Of a stretch of DNA of 64,000 bases, positions 23,029 through 33,705 are shown in pieces. A program made the translations under genes and the position numbers. The notes under the pieces are model-generated. The model had not been told where the DNA came from. It did not search any database and worked only from the letters and a program-made list of their open reading frames with translations. Source of the stretch: Mesomycoplasma flocculare ATCC 27399 (GTDB lineage: Bacteria > Bacillota_I > Bacilli_A > Mycoplasmatales > Metamycoplasmataceae); the NCBI RefSeq assembly GCF_000815065.1, contig NZ_CP007585.1, forward strand, positions 248,001 to 312,000, in the 5' to 3' direction. How positions within the stretch are numbered: the stretch's first letter is position 1; every line of letters starts with the position of its first letter.

Positions 23029-23768
23029 TAAATTTCTCCTAATTTTTTCAAAGGTCGCGGAATTTTATCTCTTTTATGTTTGCTTGAATTGTGTAATTTA
23101 GTGATCTTATCACGGATTTCTTTAGTTACTAGATTTGGGTTTTGAAAAAAAAGGTCTAATTCTTGATAGCTAAATCCCATTTCTGCTTCATCAGTTTGAT
23201 TTTCTCAAAGATTTGCGCTTGGTTTTTTCTTAACTATTGTTTCTGGAATGGCGATTTTTGTTGCAAGTTGTAAGACTTCCGTTTTAGTTAAATTAACAAT
23301 TGGCAATAAATCAGCACCACCATCGCCATATTTTGTAAAATATCCAAGATACATTTCCGAAAAATTATCTGTTCCTAATACCAAATAATCAAATTCTTGG
23401 GCAAAAGCGTATAGCGAAAGCATTCTAAGACGAGGTTGAATATTAGAAGTTGCTAATTTGTTTTTTAAATTAAACTGCGTTTTTAAAATTTCAAAAGCCG
23501 GTTTTAGGTTAATTTCTTTACTTATTATGTTAAATTTTTCAACTAATAACTGAATATCAGATTTGTCATTTTCCATATCCCGAATTGGCATTATAAGACC
23601 AATATGTGAATCAGGAAAAGCATTTTTTGCTAAAACAGCAACTAAAGCCGAGTCAACGCCCCCGGAAATTCCAAAAATAACACCCTTTTTATTCGCTTTT
23701 TTAACTTTCTTTTTGATTCACGCAACGAGGTAGTTAAAATAGTTTTGTAAATCTTGTTTATTTTTCAT
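23028..23768 (-). CDS. nadE: NAD synthetase, copy 2 (native upstream region)
   Basis: Identical to 12149-12889: 246 residues with SGGVDSALV. This copy retains the sequence that presumably lay upstream of nadE before the duplication, beyond 23805. Confidence 0.92.
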
Positions 23769-23783
23769 AATAAAACTTTAAGA

Positions 23784-23789
23784 ATTATA
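23784..23789 (-). promoter_or_regulatory. nadE: -10 box of nadE-yebC, copy 2
   Basis: The minus strand reads TATAAT 15 bases upstream of the nadE ATG, as in copy 1. Upstream bases diverge from copy 1 beyond 23805, so the two nadE copies have different -35 regions. Confidence 0.45.
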
Positions 23790-23910
23790 ACACAAAATTA
23801 ACTTTTTAGGTGTTAAAGCAGAAACTTAATAAAATTATTATAAAAAAAACCTAAAATTTTACTTATTTTTTGAATTTTTGCAAAATTCTTGCTAAACTAG
23901 CTTGATTTTT

Positions 23911-25647
23911 TTAATTATGTCGAATGAGATTGACTGATTCAAGATATTTTATAACTTCTTTTTCAGTTGCAAATTCTAATGCTTTTTTTGCGACTTGTTC
24001 CATCTGATGATAATTTAGTTCCGAAATTAGCTTTTTAACTTTTAAAACACTACTTGCAGAAACCGAAAATTCATCAAGTCCTAAACCTAATAAAAGTGGA
24101 ATTGCATTAATATCACCAGCCATTTCGCCACACATCCCTACTCATTTGCCTTTTTTATGAGCGCTATCAATTGTCATTTTAATAAGTTTTAGTAGTCCAG
24201 GATTTAAAGTTTGGTATAAATAGGCAACTTTTTCATTCATGCGATCGGCTGCAAAAGAATATTGAATTAAGTCGTTAGTGCCAATTGAAAAAAAATCAAC
24301 ATGTTCGGCAAATTTTTCAGCAAGAATTGCTGATATCGGAATTTCGATCATAATTCCGATTTTAATATTCTCACGTTTTGCTATCCGCGGATTTTTTGCA
24401 TAAATTTCTGTATAAACTTCCTCAAAAATAGCCTTTGCAGCAAAAAATTCGTCAAGAGTTGCAATCATTGGGAACATAATTGCAATATTGCCAAATTCTG
24501 ATGCACGCACTATTGCTCTTAGTTGAGTTTTAAAAATTTCGACTTTATCAAGCGATAGCCGAATCGCGCGATAGCCTAAAAAAGGGTTCATTTCCTTTGA
24601 AAAATCAAAGTATTTTAAGGTTTTATCCCCCCCAATATCAAGTGTACGAACAATCACTTTTTTTGGCCTTAAATTTTCAAGGACAGTTTTATAACTTAGA
24701 AATTGTTCATCTTCTGTTGGTCAGTTCTGTTTATCCATATATAGAAATTCTGAACGAAATAGGCCAATTTCATCAGCATTGACTTTTTTAGCAGCAAAGG
24801 CGTCTTCAACTGAGCCAATATTTGCGGCAATTACTACTTTTTTACCATCAAAACTTGTTGATTTTTTATATAAAAACTCTTTTAGTTTTGCTTTTTCACG
24901 TTCAAAATTTTCTTTTTGAATTTTAAATTCGCTAATTTCTTGCTCATTTGGGTTTATGATTCCCTGTCCAAGATCGCCATTCATTGCAATAATATCGCCA
25001 TTTTCGACTTTTTCTAAAATATTTCCAATTCCTAAAATTGCTGGAATTTCTAAGCTTCGTGCCATAATTGCAGAATGCGAAGTTTTAGAACCAATATTGG
25101 TGGCAAAACCTTTGACAAATTCGTTAAGTTGCGCAGTATCTGAAGGTTTTAAATCATCAGCGACAATTATTATGTCTGTATCGATAGTGCTAAGATCTAA
25201 AATGTTTAAATTTAGTATGTTTTTAATAATTCTTTGTGATGCATCTTTGATATCGCTAGCTCGTGCCATCAAATATTCATCACCGGTTTCGAGCAAAAAA
25301 TTAGTATGGTTTTTTGCAGTTTCTTTTAAAGAATAAGCGGCAGAATAACCTTGCTTGATTAGATTTATTGTATCATCTTCTAGAACAGGATCTGTTGCGA
25401 TTAGAATATGAGCATCAAGAATTTCGAGTTCATCTTTTGCTAACTTAGTGGCTAGTTTTTTAATTTTTTCAATTTGCTTTACAGATTTTTTAACACCATC
25501 GTGAAAAAGTTTAACTTCAGCATCGATATTTTTTACTTTTTCATCGCTAATTTCAATTTTTTGCTCAACTAGTTTAAAAACTTTTGCAATTGAAATTCCA
25601 CTTGAAGCACCAATTCCTTTGAATTTATGAGAATGAAGTTTTGCCAT
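23911..25647 (-). CDS. ptsI: Phosphoenolpyruvate-protein phosphotransferase (PTS enzyme I)
   Basis: 578 residues, the usual length of enzyme I. The phosphorylated histidine lies in TSHSAIMAR (His191). The PEP-binding C-terminal domain shows [26 protein letters not shown] and the conserved cysteine in MCGEMAGD. It transfers phosphate from PEP to HPr, starting sugar uptake through the PTS in the cytoplasm. Two UGA codons are read as Trp. The ribosome binding site is GAAGG, 6 to 7 bases before the ATG. It lies alone on the minus strand and its stop is about 140 bases from the nadE copy-2 start. Confidence 0.95.
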
Positions 25648-25689
25648 TTTATACCTTCTTTTTTAGAAAAAATATGTCTAGTGAACAAA

Positions 25690-25695
25690 ATTATA
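25690..25695 (-). promoter_or_regulatory. ptsI: -10 box of ptsI
   Basis: The minus strand reads TATAAT about 42 bases upstream of the ptsI ATG, giving a leader of about 35 bases that contains the ribosome binding site. Confidence 0.4.
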
Positions 25696-25839
25696 AATTA
25701 TTTTGTCAAAAACTAATAAAAATAACACCACTTAATGAGATATTTTTTACAAAAAACAGCCAAAATAAATCTGAATTTTTTATCTAAATACAAACTAATA
25801 AAAAAAATAACATAAATTTTGTTATTTTTTTTATTTAAA

Positions 25840-25880
25840 ATTTTGCTTTGCTTTTTAATTTTCAAAAAGCAAAGCAAAAT
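25840..25880 (-). terminator. Long stem-loop after the LDH-like gene
   Basis: A perfect 17-bp inverted repeat (25840-25856 and 25864-25880, arm ATTTTGCTTTGCTTTTT) with a 7-base loop. It lies 11 bases beyond the stop codon of the minus-strand LDH-like gene. The T-run that follows on that strand is short (AAAATTTTAAATAA), but position and stem length fit a terminator. Confidence 0.6.
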
Positions 25881-25891
25881 GAACCATCATG

Positions 25892-26806
25892 TTAATTGTT
25901 CAAATATTTGTTAACAAGGTTAATTAGATCAGTTTTTTTTCACATAAATTGGATTAATTTTTGCTGTTCTGATTTATTTAGTTCAATATTTTTAGTTTCA
26001 ATTTGTCCAAAAAGATTAATTTTAACAGGTAGCGAAAAAAAATCGTTTTTAATATTATAAAAAGAATCAACTCAACAATTTAAAAGAAAAAAATTTTGTC
26101 TTTGCTGGAAAATATCTAACAAAATTGTTAACAAAATTGATGCTAATAACCAATTTTCAGGTGTTTTTCTAATAATTTTTTCTAAACTTTTATCGTTAAT
26201 TTTCTGGATAATTTTTTCAAATGATTCAATTTTTTCTTTTATTAAATTTTTATTTTCAAATTCTTGGACAATTAAAAATCCATGGCCTAAATCACCGAAA
26301 ACAAAAAAGTTGCCATTTTTTGCAACGTCTATTTCTGATTTTTTTAAAAACGAATCAAAGCTAATATTTTCTAAAACTGAACCAATTCCAAAGACTTTTT
26401 TGCCAATAAGCCCTGAAGAATCGCTAAAAATTTTACACAGAATTGCGTTATTATAACCTAAAACAAAGGCAATTCCGTTAAAATTTGAATTCCTAACTAA
26501 ATAGCCTATTTTATAAATTCATTCAGCATTTTCAATTGCAAGATCGCTTAAATTCATTCCAGGAACTAAACTTTGGTTTGGCTCAACTATCAGAATATCC
26601 GCATTTTCTAAATTTTGATAATTTTTGAAATATATTTTATTCTTATATTTGCCATAGTCAATTATGCTATTAAATTCTTCAATTATTTGGTTTGCTCTTG
26701 AAAAATCGTGATTAATTATTAAAAAATCAACATCAGTGTTTGTTAAAATTAAGTTGGAAATTAAATTTATACTAGTATTTGTGATGTTGATAAACCCAAT
26801 TATCAT
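25892..26806 (-). CDS. Degenerate lactate/malate dehydrogenase-like protein
   Basis: 304 residues, the length of an L-lactate dehydrogenase, with LDH-like order of elements: an N-terminal Rossmann-like start (MIIGFINITNTSINLI), a central segment (NQSLVPGMNLSDLAIENAEW) corresponding to the substrate loop and alpha-D region, a segment KVFGIGSVLENISFDSF in place of the usual GTVLDSARF, and FGDLGHGF in place of GEHGDS. The glycine-rich NAD loop, the substrate-binding arginines and the exact catalytic histidine position are not conserved, so ordinary LDH activity is doubtful. The frame is intact, it has an AAGGA ribosome binding site and a -10 box, so it is probably expressed. The family assignment is by eye and only moderately sure. 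Confidence 0.55.
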
Positions 26807-26846
26807 AAATTTCCTTTTTAAAAAATTGCGATTTTTGATAATTTGT

Positions 26847-26854
26847 ATTATAAT
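26847..26854. promoter_or_regulatory. Overlapping divergent -10 boxes
   Basis: The plus strand has TATAAT at 26849-26854 and the minus strand has TATAAT over 26852-26847. The site lies between the minus-strand LDH-like gene and the plus-strand ABC module, so one short palindromic site could serve both. Confidence 0.4.
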
Positions 26855-26953
26855 TATCTTTTAAATGTCTTTTTATTTTTACCAAAATAAAAATTTTTTC
26901 TAATTATTTGTAACATTATAGCAAAATAATTAGAAAAGTAGAAGAGGTTGACT

Positions 26954-28729
26954 TTGTTACAAGTCAGAGCAAATATTTTTAAATCTAATCAATATTTTAA
27001 GTTTTTATTTAAATTAAGCTTTAAAAAAAAGGCGATTTATGTTTTTATCGCCCTTTCATTTGTAGCAACAACGATGCTTGCTTTAATCACAAGATTTTAT
27101 GCTACTGAAAAAAATTTTAGTTTATTTTCATTTATCGTATTATTTATAAATCTTTCGTTGACGATAATTATTTCTTCTTATATGTTTTTATCAATTTTTA
27201 AGGATTTATCGATTTTAAGTGTTGATATTATAAGTTTTATTAAACCCTATTCGCGCCAATATTTTATTTTGACAAAACTTTTGTTTTTAGTTGTTTTTGG
27301 AATTTTTTGATCTTTTTTTATCAGTTTTTTATTAGTTTCTTTTTATATAATTAATTCGCGCTATTTTGATCAGGTAAATTCGCCTTTGATATGAGGTTTT
27401 TTATCGGCTTTTTTTTCATTTTTGATTTTTGGCGCGCTTACAGCATTAGTTAGTCACAAATTTAGTTCAAAATTGTCTTTATCAATTGCAATTTTTTCGT
27501 TTTCGCCTTTTATTTTAATTGGTTCAAGTTCAGCTTTTAGTTCAACATCAACAATTAATCGTTTTGCCGAAATTCTTAACTTAGAACATAATGGTTATGA
27601 TTCTAATACAATTCTCGATGTGGAAAAATTTTACCTTAATAATAAAAAAGATCAGTTTTTTATTATCCCAAAACAAGTTGGAAATCCAAATTTTTCTAAA
27701 AGACAAGTTGAATATATCCAAAAAGCTTGAAATGATAGTTCAGCAGCGGCACAAGTTTGGCAAGCGGCTTCTTATTTGTTAATTCCTTATCAATTAATTA
27801 ATGTTTTTGAGCCAAAAGATCGCGATGCAATTGAAAATGCGGTCGGCGTTAAGGAAACTTTTTTAAAAAATTATATTTATTCAAATAATTTAGCTTCAAA
27901 GAAAAATAATTATTTCCTTTCCACAAATCCGGCTATGAAAAAATATAAACTTTCAAGTGGGCAGCAAGTTTTTCTTGTTCCTGGCGCACTTAAAAATGAT
28001 TCTCATTTTGAGAATCTAGAAAATCGCGAAATAATTTATGCAAACGAAGATGCCACAAATTTTGCAAAAATTTTACCGCAGGATTCCCAAACTTTTGGTC
28101 TAACTTCTGATCTTGTCGGCAAATTAAGGTGAAATTTAATAAAAGAATTATTATCATCACCGGTTTTTGATGAATATGCGGCAAAATTTTTTGAAAGTTT
28201 CAAAGCAAAAACTACACAAAAGGAAATTCTTGAGGAAATTTCAAAGAGAATTTCTACTGATAAAGAACTTTTGGAATTAAATGATGAAAAAACAGCTGTT
28301 CTTGCAAAAAAACTTGATATAAAAAAAGTTGAAAATCAAGTACAAAAAAAAATTTATTTTGCAAGCGCGCTAATTTACTGACTTTATTTTAATAGACCAA
28401 ATAGTGAAATTCTTGATAGTTTTTTAATAAATGAGAAACAAAATTTTGACCCGGGTCCAATTTTTGTCAAAATTGACCAACAAAAGTACCAAATTGGTGG
28501 CTTTTCATCGTTTAGCGCCGAACAAAGAGTGGTTGAAAATAAGGTCATTAAACGTTTTAACTTGTCAAAAAGTGATAATTTTTTGTTTCAACCTGTCTTG
28601 CAAATGATGGAAATCAAATTTAATTACCAAGTAGTTTCGAAAAAAATTTATCCAATAATTTGGGTAGTAATTTCCGCAGTTTTTTTCTATTGTATTTTCC
28701 GGATTTATTCAAGAAAGGATTATAAATAA
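26954..28729 (+). CDS. ABC transporter permease-like membrane protein with large extracellular domain
   Basis: About 591 residues. Five hydrophobic segments lie in the first 220 residues, then a soluble domain of about 340 residues, then one C-terminal membrane helix (about residues 567-587) and a basic tail. It is immediately followed by an ABC ATPase gene with a TAATG overlap, so it is read as the permease of that transporter; the topology resembles ABC-2 or MacB-type exporters. The start is uncertain: no ATG fits. TTG at 26954 lies 6 bases after AGAAGAGG and is preferred; TTG at 26948 touches the ribosome binding site. The substrate is unknown, but two lipoprotein genes follow in the same operon. 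Confidence 0.65.
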
Positions 28730-29445
28730 TGGCCGATTGAATTTTAGTGGTTAATAATTTAACAAAAATTTATACAAAATCAGAAAGCGGTGTTAAAAAT
28801 ATTACTTTCAAAGTAAAAAAAAACCAAATTCATGCATTTATTGGCGAAAATGGCGCAGGGAAAACAACCGTAATTAAATGCATTGTTGATGCTTATCAAA
28901 AATTTTCAGGAACAATTTTAATTAACAATTTTTCAAATAAATTACCTGAAGCCAAAAAATTTATTGGTTATGTCCCGGAAAATTCATTTTTTCCTCGCGA
29001 GTTTAATTCTTACGAATTTTTATATGAATTTGGGCTTTTATCAAAAATGAAACCAGAAATTGTAAAGAAAAAAATTGACTATTATTTTAAATTTTTAAAA
29101 ATCGAAAATTTAGCAAAATTAAAACCTTTTAATTTTTCATCTGGCCAAAAGCGGAAAATTATGATAATTCAGTCTTTGATTCACGATCCAGAATTAATTA
29201 TTTTCGATGAACCTTTTTCAAATCTTGATCCTTCTGCGCGAAATGAGTTTCTTGCAATTATTAAAATTTTACAAAAACAAGGGAAGACAATTTTTTTATC
29301 AAGTCATAATCTCCAAGAAATCGATTCATTAATTGATAGTTTAACACTAATAAATAAAGGAAAAATTTATTATTCAGGCGAAAAAACTGAAAGTTTGCAA
29401 AAAATGTACCAAAAATATATTCAAAATAGGGAAACAGTTCACTAA
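28729..29445 (+). CDS. ABC transporter ATP-binding protein
   Basis: 238 residues. Walker A is GENGAGKTT, the signature is FSSGQKRK, Walker B with the catalytic glutamate is LIIFDEPFSNLDP, and the switch histidine is in LSSHN. All key residues for ATP hydrolysis are present. It overlaps the permease stop and the downstream lipoprotein ATG by one base each (TAATG at both ends). This suggests strictly coupled translation of a permease/ATPase/lipoprotein module. Confidence 0.92.
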
Positions 29446-31562
29446 TGAGAAAAAAAGTTTCTTTATTTTTATTTTCGCTAACACTAGTGCCATTTTTTTC
29501 ATTTTTTTCATGCAGCAACATTTATCAGTTTTATGACTATACCCCAAAAAGCAGCAATAATTCTTTGCTCAAAAATCAAAAATTACAAGAATTTGTTGAC
29601 TCTGTTTTCGCAAATAATGAAAGTCAAAAACACGATTATATCGCAAGCCAGCTTAACCAAAATTTAGTAAAAATTTCCACAGAATTAAAATATTCCCTAA
29701 TTTTTGCAAGGCCTTATTTTGACTTTTCAAATGATGAATATTTTAACACAAGAAAAAGTTCCAATTATACAATCCATTCATATTTAGCGAAAAATTGGTT
29801 GTTTTTACTAAAAAATATCGAAAAATTATCCTTTGTTTTCAACCCTTATTTGAGCCGTTTTGTCAAAAACCCAAACGAAATTAAAGCAGAAAAAATTCAA
29901 AATAAAACAATCAAAATCACTAATAAGAATTTTGATTTTATCAAAATTGATCGCGAACAAGATCAATTTATAATAAACAACGTTTATTATTTGATTTTTG
30001 ATAATAACAAATTTATAAGATTTACTGTTTTTGGTTCAAATTCAGAGCTTAAAACCAAATTAGATTATAATATTTTCTATCTTGAACAGCAAATTCCGGA
30101 TAAATTTTTGTTTGTAAATAGCATCGAAAACTGGATTAAAGCGAAAGAAAAAAGTTATTTTCAGAATAAACTAAATCAAGCAAAAGAAAATCTTAAAGAT
30201 GAATTTGAAGAGAAAAAGCTTGAATTACAAAGCAAAATTAGCGATTTAGATAGTCAAACTAATCTTGAAGATGAAAATGATAGCAACTTTTGCAGTCTAG
30301 AAAATCCAGAAAAATGCAGTGAAGGACAACTAAAATTTTTAGAATCACTCAAAAGTAAATCCGGGTTTGGAAAAAAAGTCTCACAAATTTCTGAATTTTA
30401 TAAAAACAGTCTAGATCTTGAACTAACACAAGAAAAAACCGCCGAAAATTCTAATTCAAATAGCGAAAATCCAGCGCGTTTAATAAATAATGAAAAACAA
30501 GAAAAGCCAAAATCTGAGTTAGCAAAACTTGAAGAAAAATACAAAAAAGATTTAGAGAATCTTGAAACTGATGTCCGAAAACTGATTTATGCTGAGAAAA
30601 ATGACTTATACCAGTCTAATTTTTTCACTGATATCACTTCAGATATTTCCAGTTTTAACTCACCTTTTAATTTTTATAAATATAGTTTATTTTCAATTGA
30701 TTTAGAAAAAACCACGGAAAAAGAGCAAAATAAAATATTAAAAAGTCCAGAAAAATCAAATTATTTTAACAAATATAGCGATTTTATTGATAAAAAATTA
30801 GAAATTAAAAGCAAAAACGAGACCGAAGAAGAATTTAATTCTCGCAAGGTTTATGAATATATTTTTAATACAATCTGAAAAAACGACGAAAAAGCAAAAG
30901 TTTTTTACCTAAATAATTATCGCAAGCAAGAAAATATTGAAAAATTAGAAGCAAAATGAAACACAATACAAAAAAACTTGGTTAATTTACAGTTTGAACG
31001 TGAAAATTATGATGCAATTATACAAGAATACGAAAATTTTGTTAGCGAAAATTGGCTTTTTATCCTTGAAAGACTTGATAAAATTGCGCTTTTATTTCAT
31101 AAATGATACTTATTTCCGGACCAATTTGCTGAAGATGGCAAACTAAAAGTTGCCCACAACCAAGAATTTAAAGATTTTGTGGCAAATCAAGAACCACTTT
31201 CTGAGCCATTTTTTTATTCAAATAAATTTCTTGAATCAGTTTCTGAAGGAGATACTTCATTAATTCTTACCACTTTTAAAGATCTTTATATTTTAAAGCA
31301 AAACACATTAATAAATTTAAAAATTGAAACATCGGGGATAAAACCAAAAGTTAGATTAAATCCTTATGTTTATCATTTTCCGAAAACGAAAAATAAAATT
31401 TCCGTAAAAATTCTTACAGAAATTTTTCACCAAGCATTATATCATGCTTCTAAGGAAAGTTATTTAGATTTTGAAAACGATTTTGTTAAAAAGTTTCGCT
31501 ATAATTTACCAGCACAAATGATTTTTAGCGAAAAATTTAAGGGGAAAAATGAAAATAAGTAA
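29445..31562 (+). CDS. Lipoprotein with two related NWLF-type domains, ABC-associated
   Basis: 705 residues. The N-terminus is a lipoprotein signal: basic MRKK, a hydrophobic core and the lipobox FFSC with Cys23. The mature protein is rich in Lys, Asn and aromatic residues. A charged coiled-coil-like section lies around residues 245-385. A motif recurs: KNWLFLLKNIEK near residue 115 and ENWLFILERLDK near residue 540. A third copy, NNWLWLLKNLEK, is in the next gene. The protein thus looks like a duplicated version of the next lipoprotein. It is coupled to the ABC ATPase by a one-base overlap. Similar proteins are sometimes annotated as aromatic cluster surface proteins; that name is a tentative match. 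Function unknown, presumably at the cell surface. Confidence 0.65.
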
Positions 31563-32499
31563 AAAAAAGTTGATTTTTGTTGGCGTTTTTCCGGTTTTCG
31601 CTATGAGCTTTTTAATCAGCTGTGAAAATCAGTTAAATTTTTTAAATGTTTCTAGGGCAAACTATCAAAAATTTGCTATAATTAATCGGAACGAAAAAAC
31701 TATCGCTAAACCTTTTTTCGAGAACGCTAATATCTTGGAATTGCTAGCGAAAATTTATGATACTAACGATTCAAAAAAACAACTTATAAGCCGCATAAAT
31801 GCAATCGAAACTGAAAAATATATAAGCGATTTAGCGTTTAAATTTAGTTTTTATAATCCGATAAATCCTTGGCCCAGCCATTCAATTGTTGGTGGTTTAG
31901 GCAAAAAAGATTCAAATCCTGTTTTATTCGAACAGGCAAAAAAATCGTTTACGGATCTTTTTAAAAACAATTGACTTTGGTTGCTTAAGAATCTAGAAAA
32001 AACAGTTTTTATCCGTGGCCTTGCCGAAATTGATCAATTCCAAGAACAAAACGAGGAACTTAATATTAATCTAAAAGAAAAAGCGCTTAAAAATAGTTTC
32101 TATCAACCAAAGTCAAACAAATTTACTGATATTGCAATTGTTGGCTCAAAAACTGAAAAAAATGAAGAAAATACAAAAAATGAAATTGAAACGAAAAATT
32201 ATAAAATTTTTCTATTAAATGAAGAGAATTTCATTTTCTCATTTAATCTTAAAAAAGAGTTAAAAAACGGAAAATTAATCAATTCAGAAATTAATTTAAA
32301 TCCTTGAATCCGAATTTATCCTAAATTTTTAAATAAAACTGACCAAAAATTTCCTTTACAGGAATATGCAAGAATAGTTTCGAATTATCGGACCGGAGTT
32401 CTAGGCGCAAATGTTTCGCTTGTTGAAAAGTCTATTTTCGAAGAAAATCAAGGCGGAAACGTTTTTTATTATACTTTGGTTGATTTTAAAACAAGCTAA
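31549..32499 (+). CDS. Lipoprotein with one NWL-type domain, ABC-associated
   Basis: 316 residues with a lipoprotein signal (MKISKKK, hydrophobic core, lipobox LISC, Cys26). The motif NNWLWLLKNLEK near residue 143 matches two sites in the preceding lipoprotein, and both proteins share DLAFKFSFYNP-like and KYSLIFARPYF-like aromatic stretches just before it. The ATG lies 14 bases inside the end of the previous gene, with GGGG upstream as ribosome binding site. It is the last gene of the ABC module. Possibly a substrate-binding or surface partner of the transporter; this is inferred from context only. Confidence 0.65.
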
Positions 32500-32521
32500 A
32501 AAAATTTAAAAAAATCTAGTA

Positions 32522-32580
32522 CCTTTTTAAAATTTTTTAAATGTTGTATAACGTTTTAAATTTTTTAAATTTTAAAAAGG
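32522..32580 (+). terminator. Stem-loop after ABC/lipoprotein operon
   Basis: Inverted repeat CCTTTTTAAAATTT (32522-32535) and AAATTTTAAAAAGG (32567-32580), a 14-bp stem with a 31-base AT-rich loop, flanked outside by CTAG on both sides. It begins 22 bases after the lipoprotein stop codon. It is not followed by a clean T-run, so it may be a weak terminator or an RNA-stabilising element. Confidence 0.4.
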
Positions 32581-32637
32581 CTAGAAAGAAATCTCAAAAA
32601 ATTATTTATTTTTTTATTAATTTTTTTAAGTTTACTA

Positions 32638-32643
32638 TATAAT
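32638..32643 (+). promoter_or_regulatory. -10 box of the TM2-like gene
   Basis: TATAAT about 84 bases upstream of the ATG at 32727. The leader contains a strong AAAAAGGAGA ribosome binding site just before the start. Confidence 0.4.
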
Positions 32644-32726
32644 TTCATTTCGATAGGTTTAAAATTGCTTTTTAAATTTTTTCACTAAAAATAAAAATTG
32701 TCTGCATTTTATAAAAAAGGAGAAAA

Positions 32727-33677
32727 ATGCCATATTTGGATAAGCAAAGAAAAGATGGCCTTTTGCAAAGCGATGCATTCTATAACGAACTGTTTCTTGG
32801 TTTGTTTGGGTTTGGGTTTTGGTATTTAGGCAGAGTTAGTTTAGCAATAATTCGGTTTACGTTTACGATTGTTGGTCTTTTAATGATTTTCATTCCACAA
32901 ATGATGTATCTTGGCTCAACAGCTCAAGACGAGATAAAAAATGATGTTTATATTTTAACAATCGTTGGGGGGGTGATTCTTGCTGTTTCTTTACTTTGAA
33001 ATATCATAACTACGATTATGATATTCACAGCCGATATGCGTGATGATAGAGGAGGAAAAATTCTTCATTGGGGGACAGAAATCGAAGATAATCCTGATTT
33101 AGAAGACGCATTTGATATCCCGGTTGAAGAAGAAGAGTCTACTCCAGTTTTGGCAATGGAAACAGAGTCAGTTATAGAAGAAACTGAGGCCTTAGATTTG
33201 CAAGTTGAATCATTAGAACCAGAATCATTAGAACCAGAGCCCGTTACAGAGCCTGTATATTTTGAGCCAGTTAAACCAGTTTTTGAACCTGAGTTTGTTA
33301 CTGACCCAGTTGTTGCTGAGCCAGTTTTTGGGACACAACCAGTTAAACCAGTTGCTGAACCTCCAGTTGCTGAACCTGTTGTTAAACCAGTTTTTGAACC
33401 AGTTGCTGAACCAGTTAAACCAGTTGCTGAACCTGTTGTTAAACCAGTTTTTGAAGTAGAGGAAAATTTTGATATTGCTCGACAAATTGAAATGATTAAT
33501 ACTGAACAAGTGCAAATCAGTCAATTACAAACTGTGCAAAAAGCAGAAATACCAGTTGATTTTAGCGCTTTAAAACACATTCATCACACAACTTTTACAA
33601 TCCAAGAAATCGAAAGTGGAATTGTTGATGAACATTTTGAAATTCGCGGTCAGCACGATATAAGTTGTCATAAATAA
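32727..33677 (+). CDS. TM2-like membrane protein with acidic Pro-Glu-Val-Lys repeat tail
   Basis: 316 residues. The first 115 residues hold two or three membrane segments, and the segment LFGFGFWYLGR resembles the TM2 domain consensus (glycine-rich helix followed by FYxGR). Residues about 120-245 form an acidic, proline-rich low-complexity region built from units like EPV, KPV and AEP. The last 70 residues look globular, with several His residues (HIHH). The tail is probably cytoplasmic or extended through a surface layer; topology is not certain. A strong ribosome binding site lies 7 bases upstream. Its function is not recognised; a structural or cytoskeletal role is only a guess. Confidence 0.6.
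33363..33455 (+). repeat. 36-nt repeat, 57 nt apart, in Pro-rich coding region
   Basis: An identical 36-nt segment encoding PVAEPVVKPVFE occurs at 33363-33398 and 33420-33455. Shorter EPV/KPV-type units surround it. The perfect nucleotide identity suggests recent tandem expansion and possible length variation between strains. Confidence 0.8.
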
Positions 33678-33694
33678 TTTTTGCTATAACTTTT

Positions 33695-33700
33695 TATAAT
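33695..33700 (+). promoter_or_regulatory. trmB: -10 box of trmB, leaderless configuration
   Basis: TATAAT ends 5 bases before the trmB ATG. With the usual 6 to 8 base distance from -10 to start site, transcription would begin at or next to the A of the ATG. No ribosome binding site is present. Confidence 0.5.
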
Positions 33701-33705
33701 ATAAG

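Larger units (their letters stand above)
12914..23792. repeat. Tandem duplication, unit 2 (10,879 bp)
   Basis: Direct repeat of 2035-12913, joined head to tail without spacer. All its genes are complete except gamma, which has lost its 5' part. Such identity means very recent origin, active homogenisation, or an assembly artefact. Confidence 0.95.

Noticed and set aside
2035-23805. The duplication as a composite transposon or integrative element
   Set aside because: No transposase, integrase, inverted repeats or target-site duplication; only a 13-bp direct repeat is found at the borders.
33363-33455. Direct repeats that might suggest a small CRISPR-like array
   Set aside because: The units lie in frame inside a protein gene, the spacers are also repetitive, and no cas gene is present.
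33228-33524. Minus-strand frame rich in Asn, Trp and Phe opposite the Pro repeat
   Set aside because: It is the mirror of the repetitive EPV/KPV coding DNA and has no independent support.
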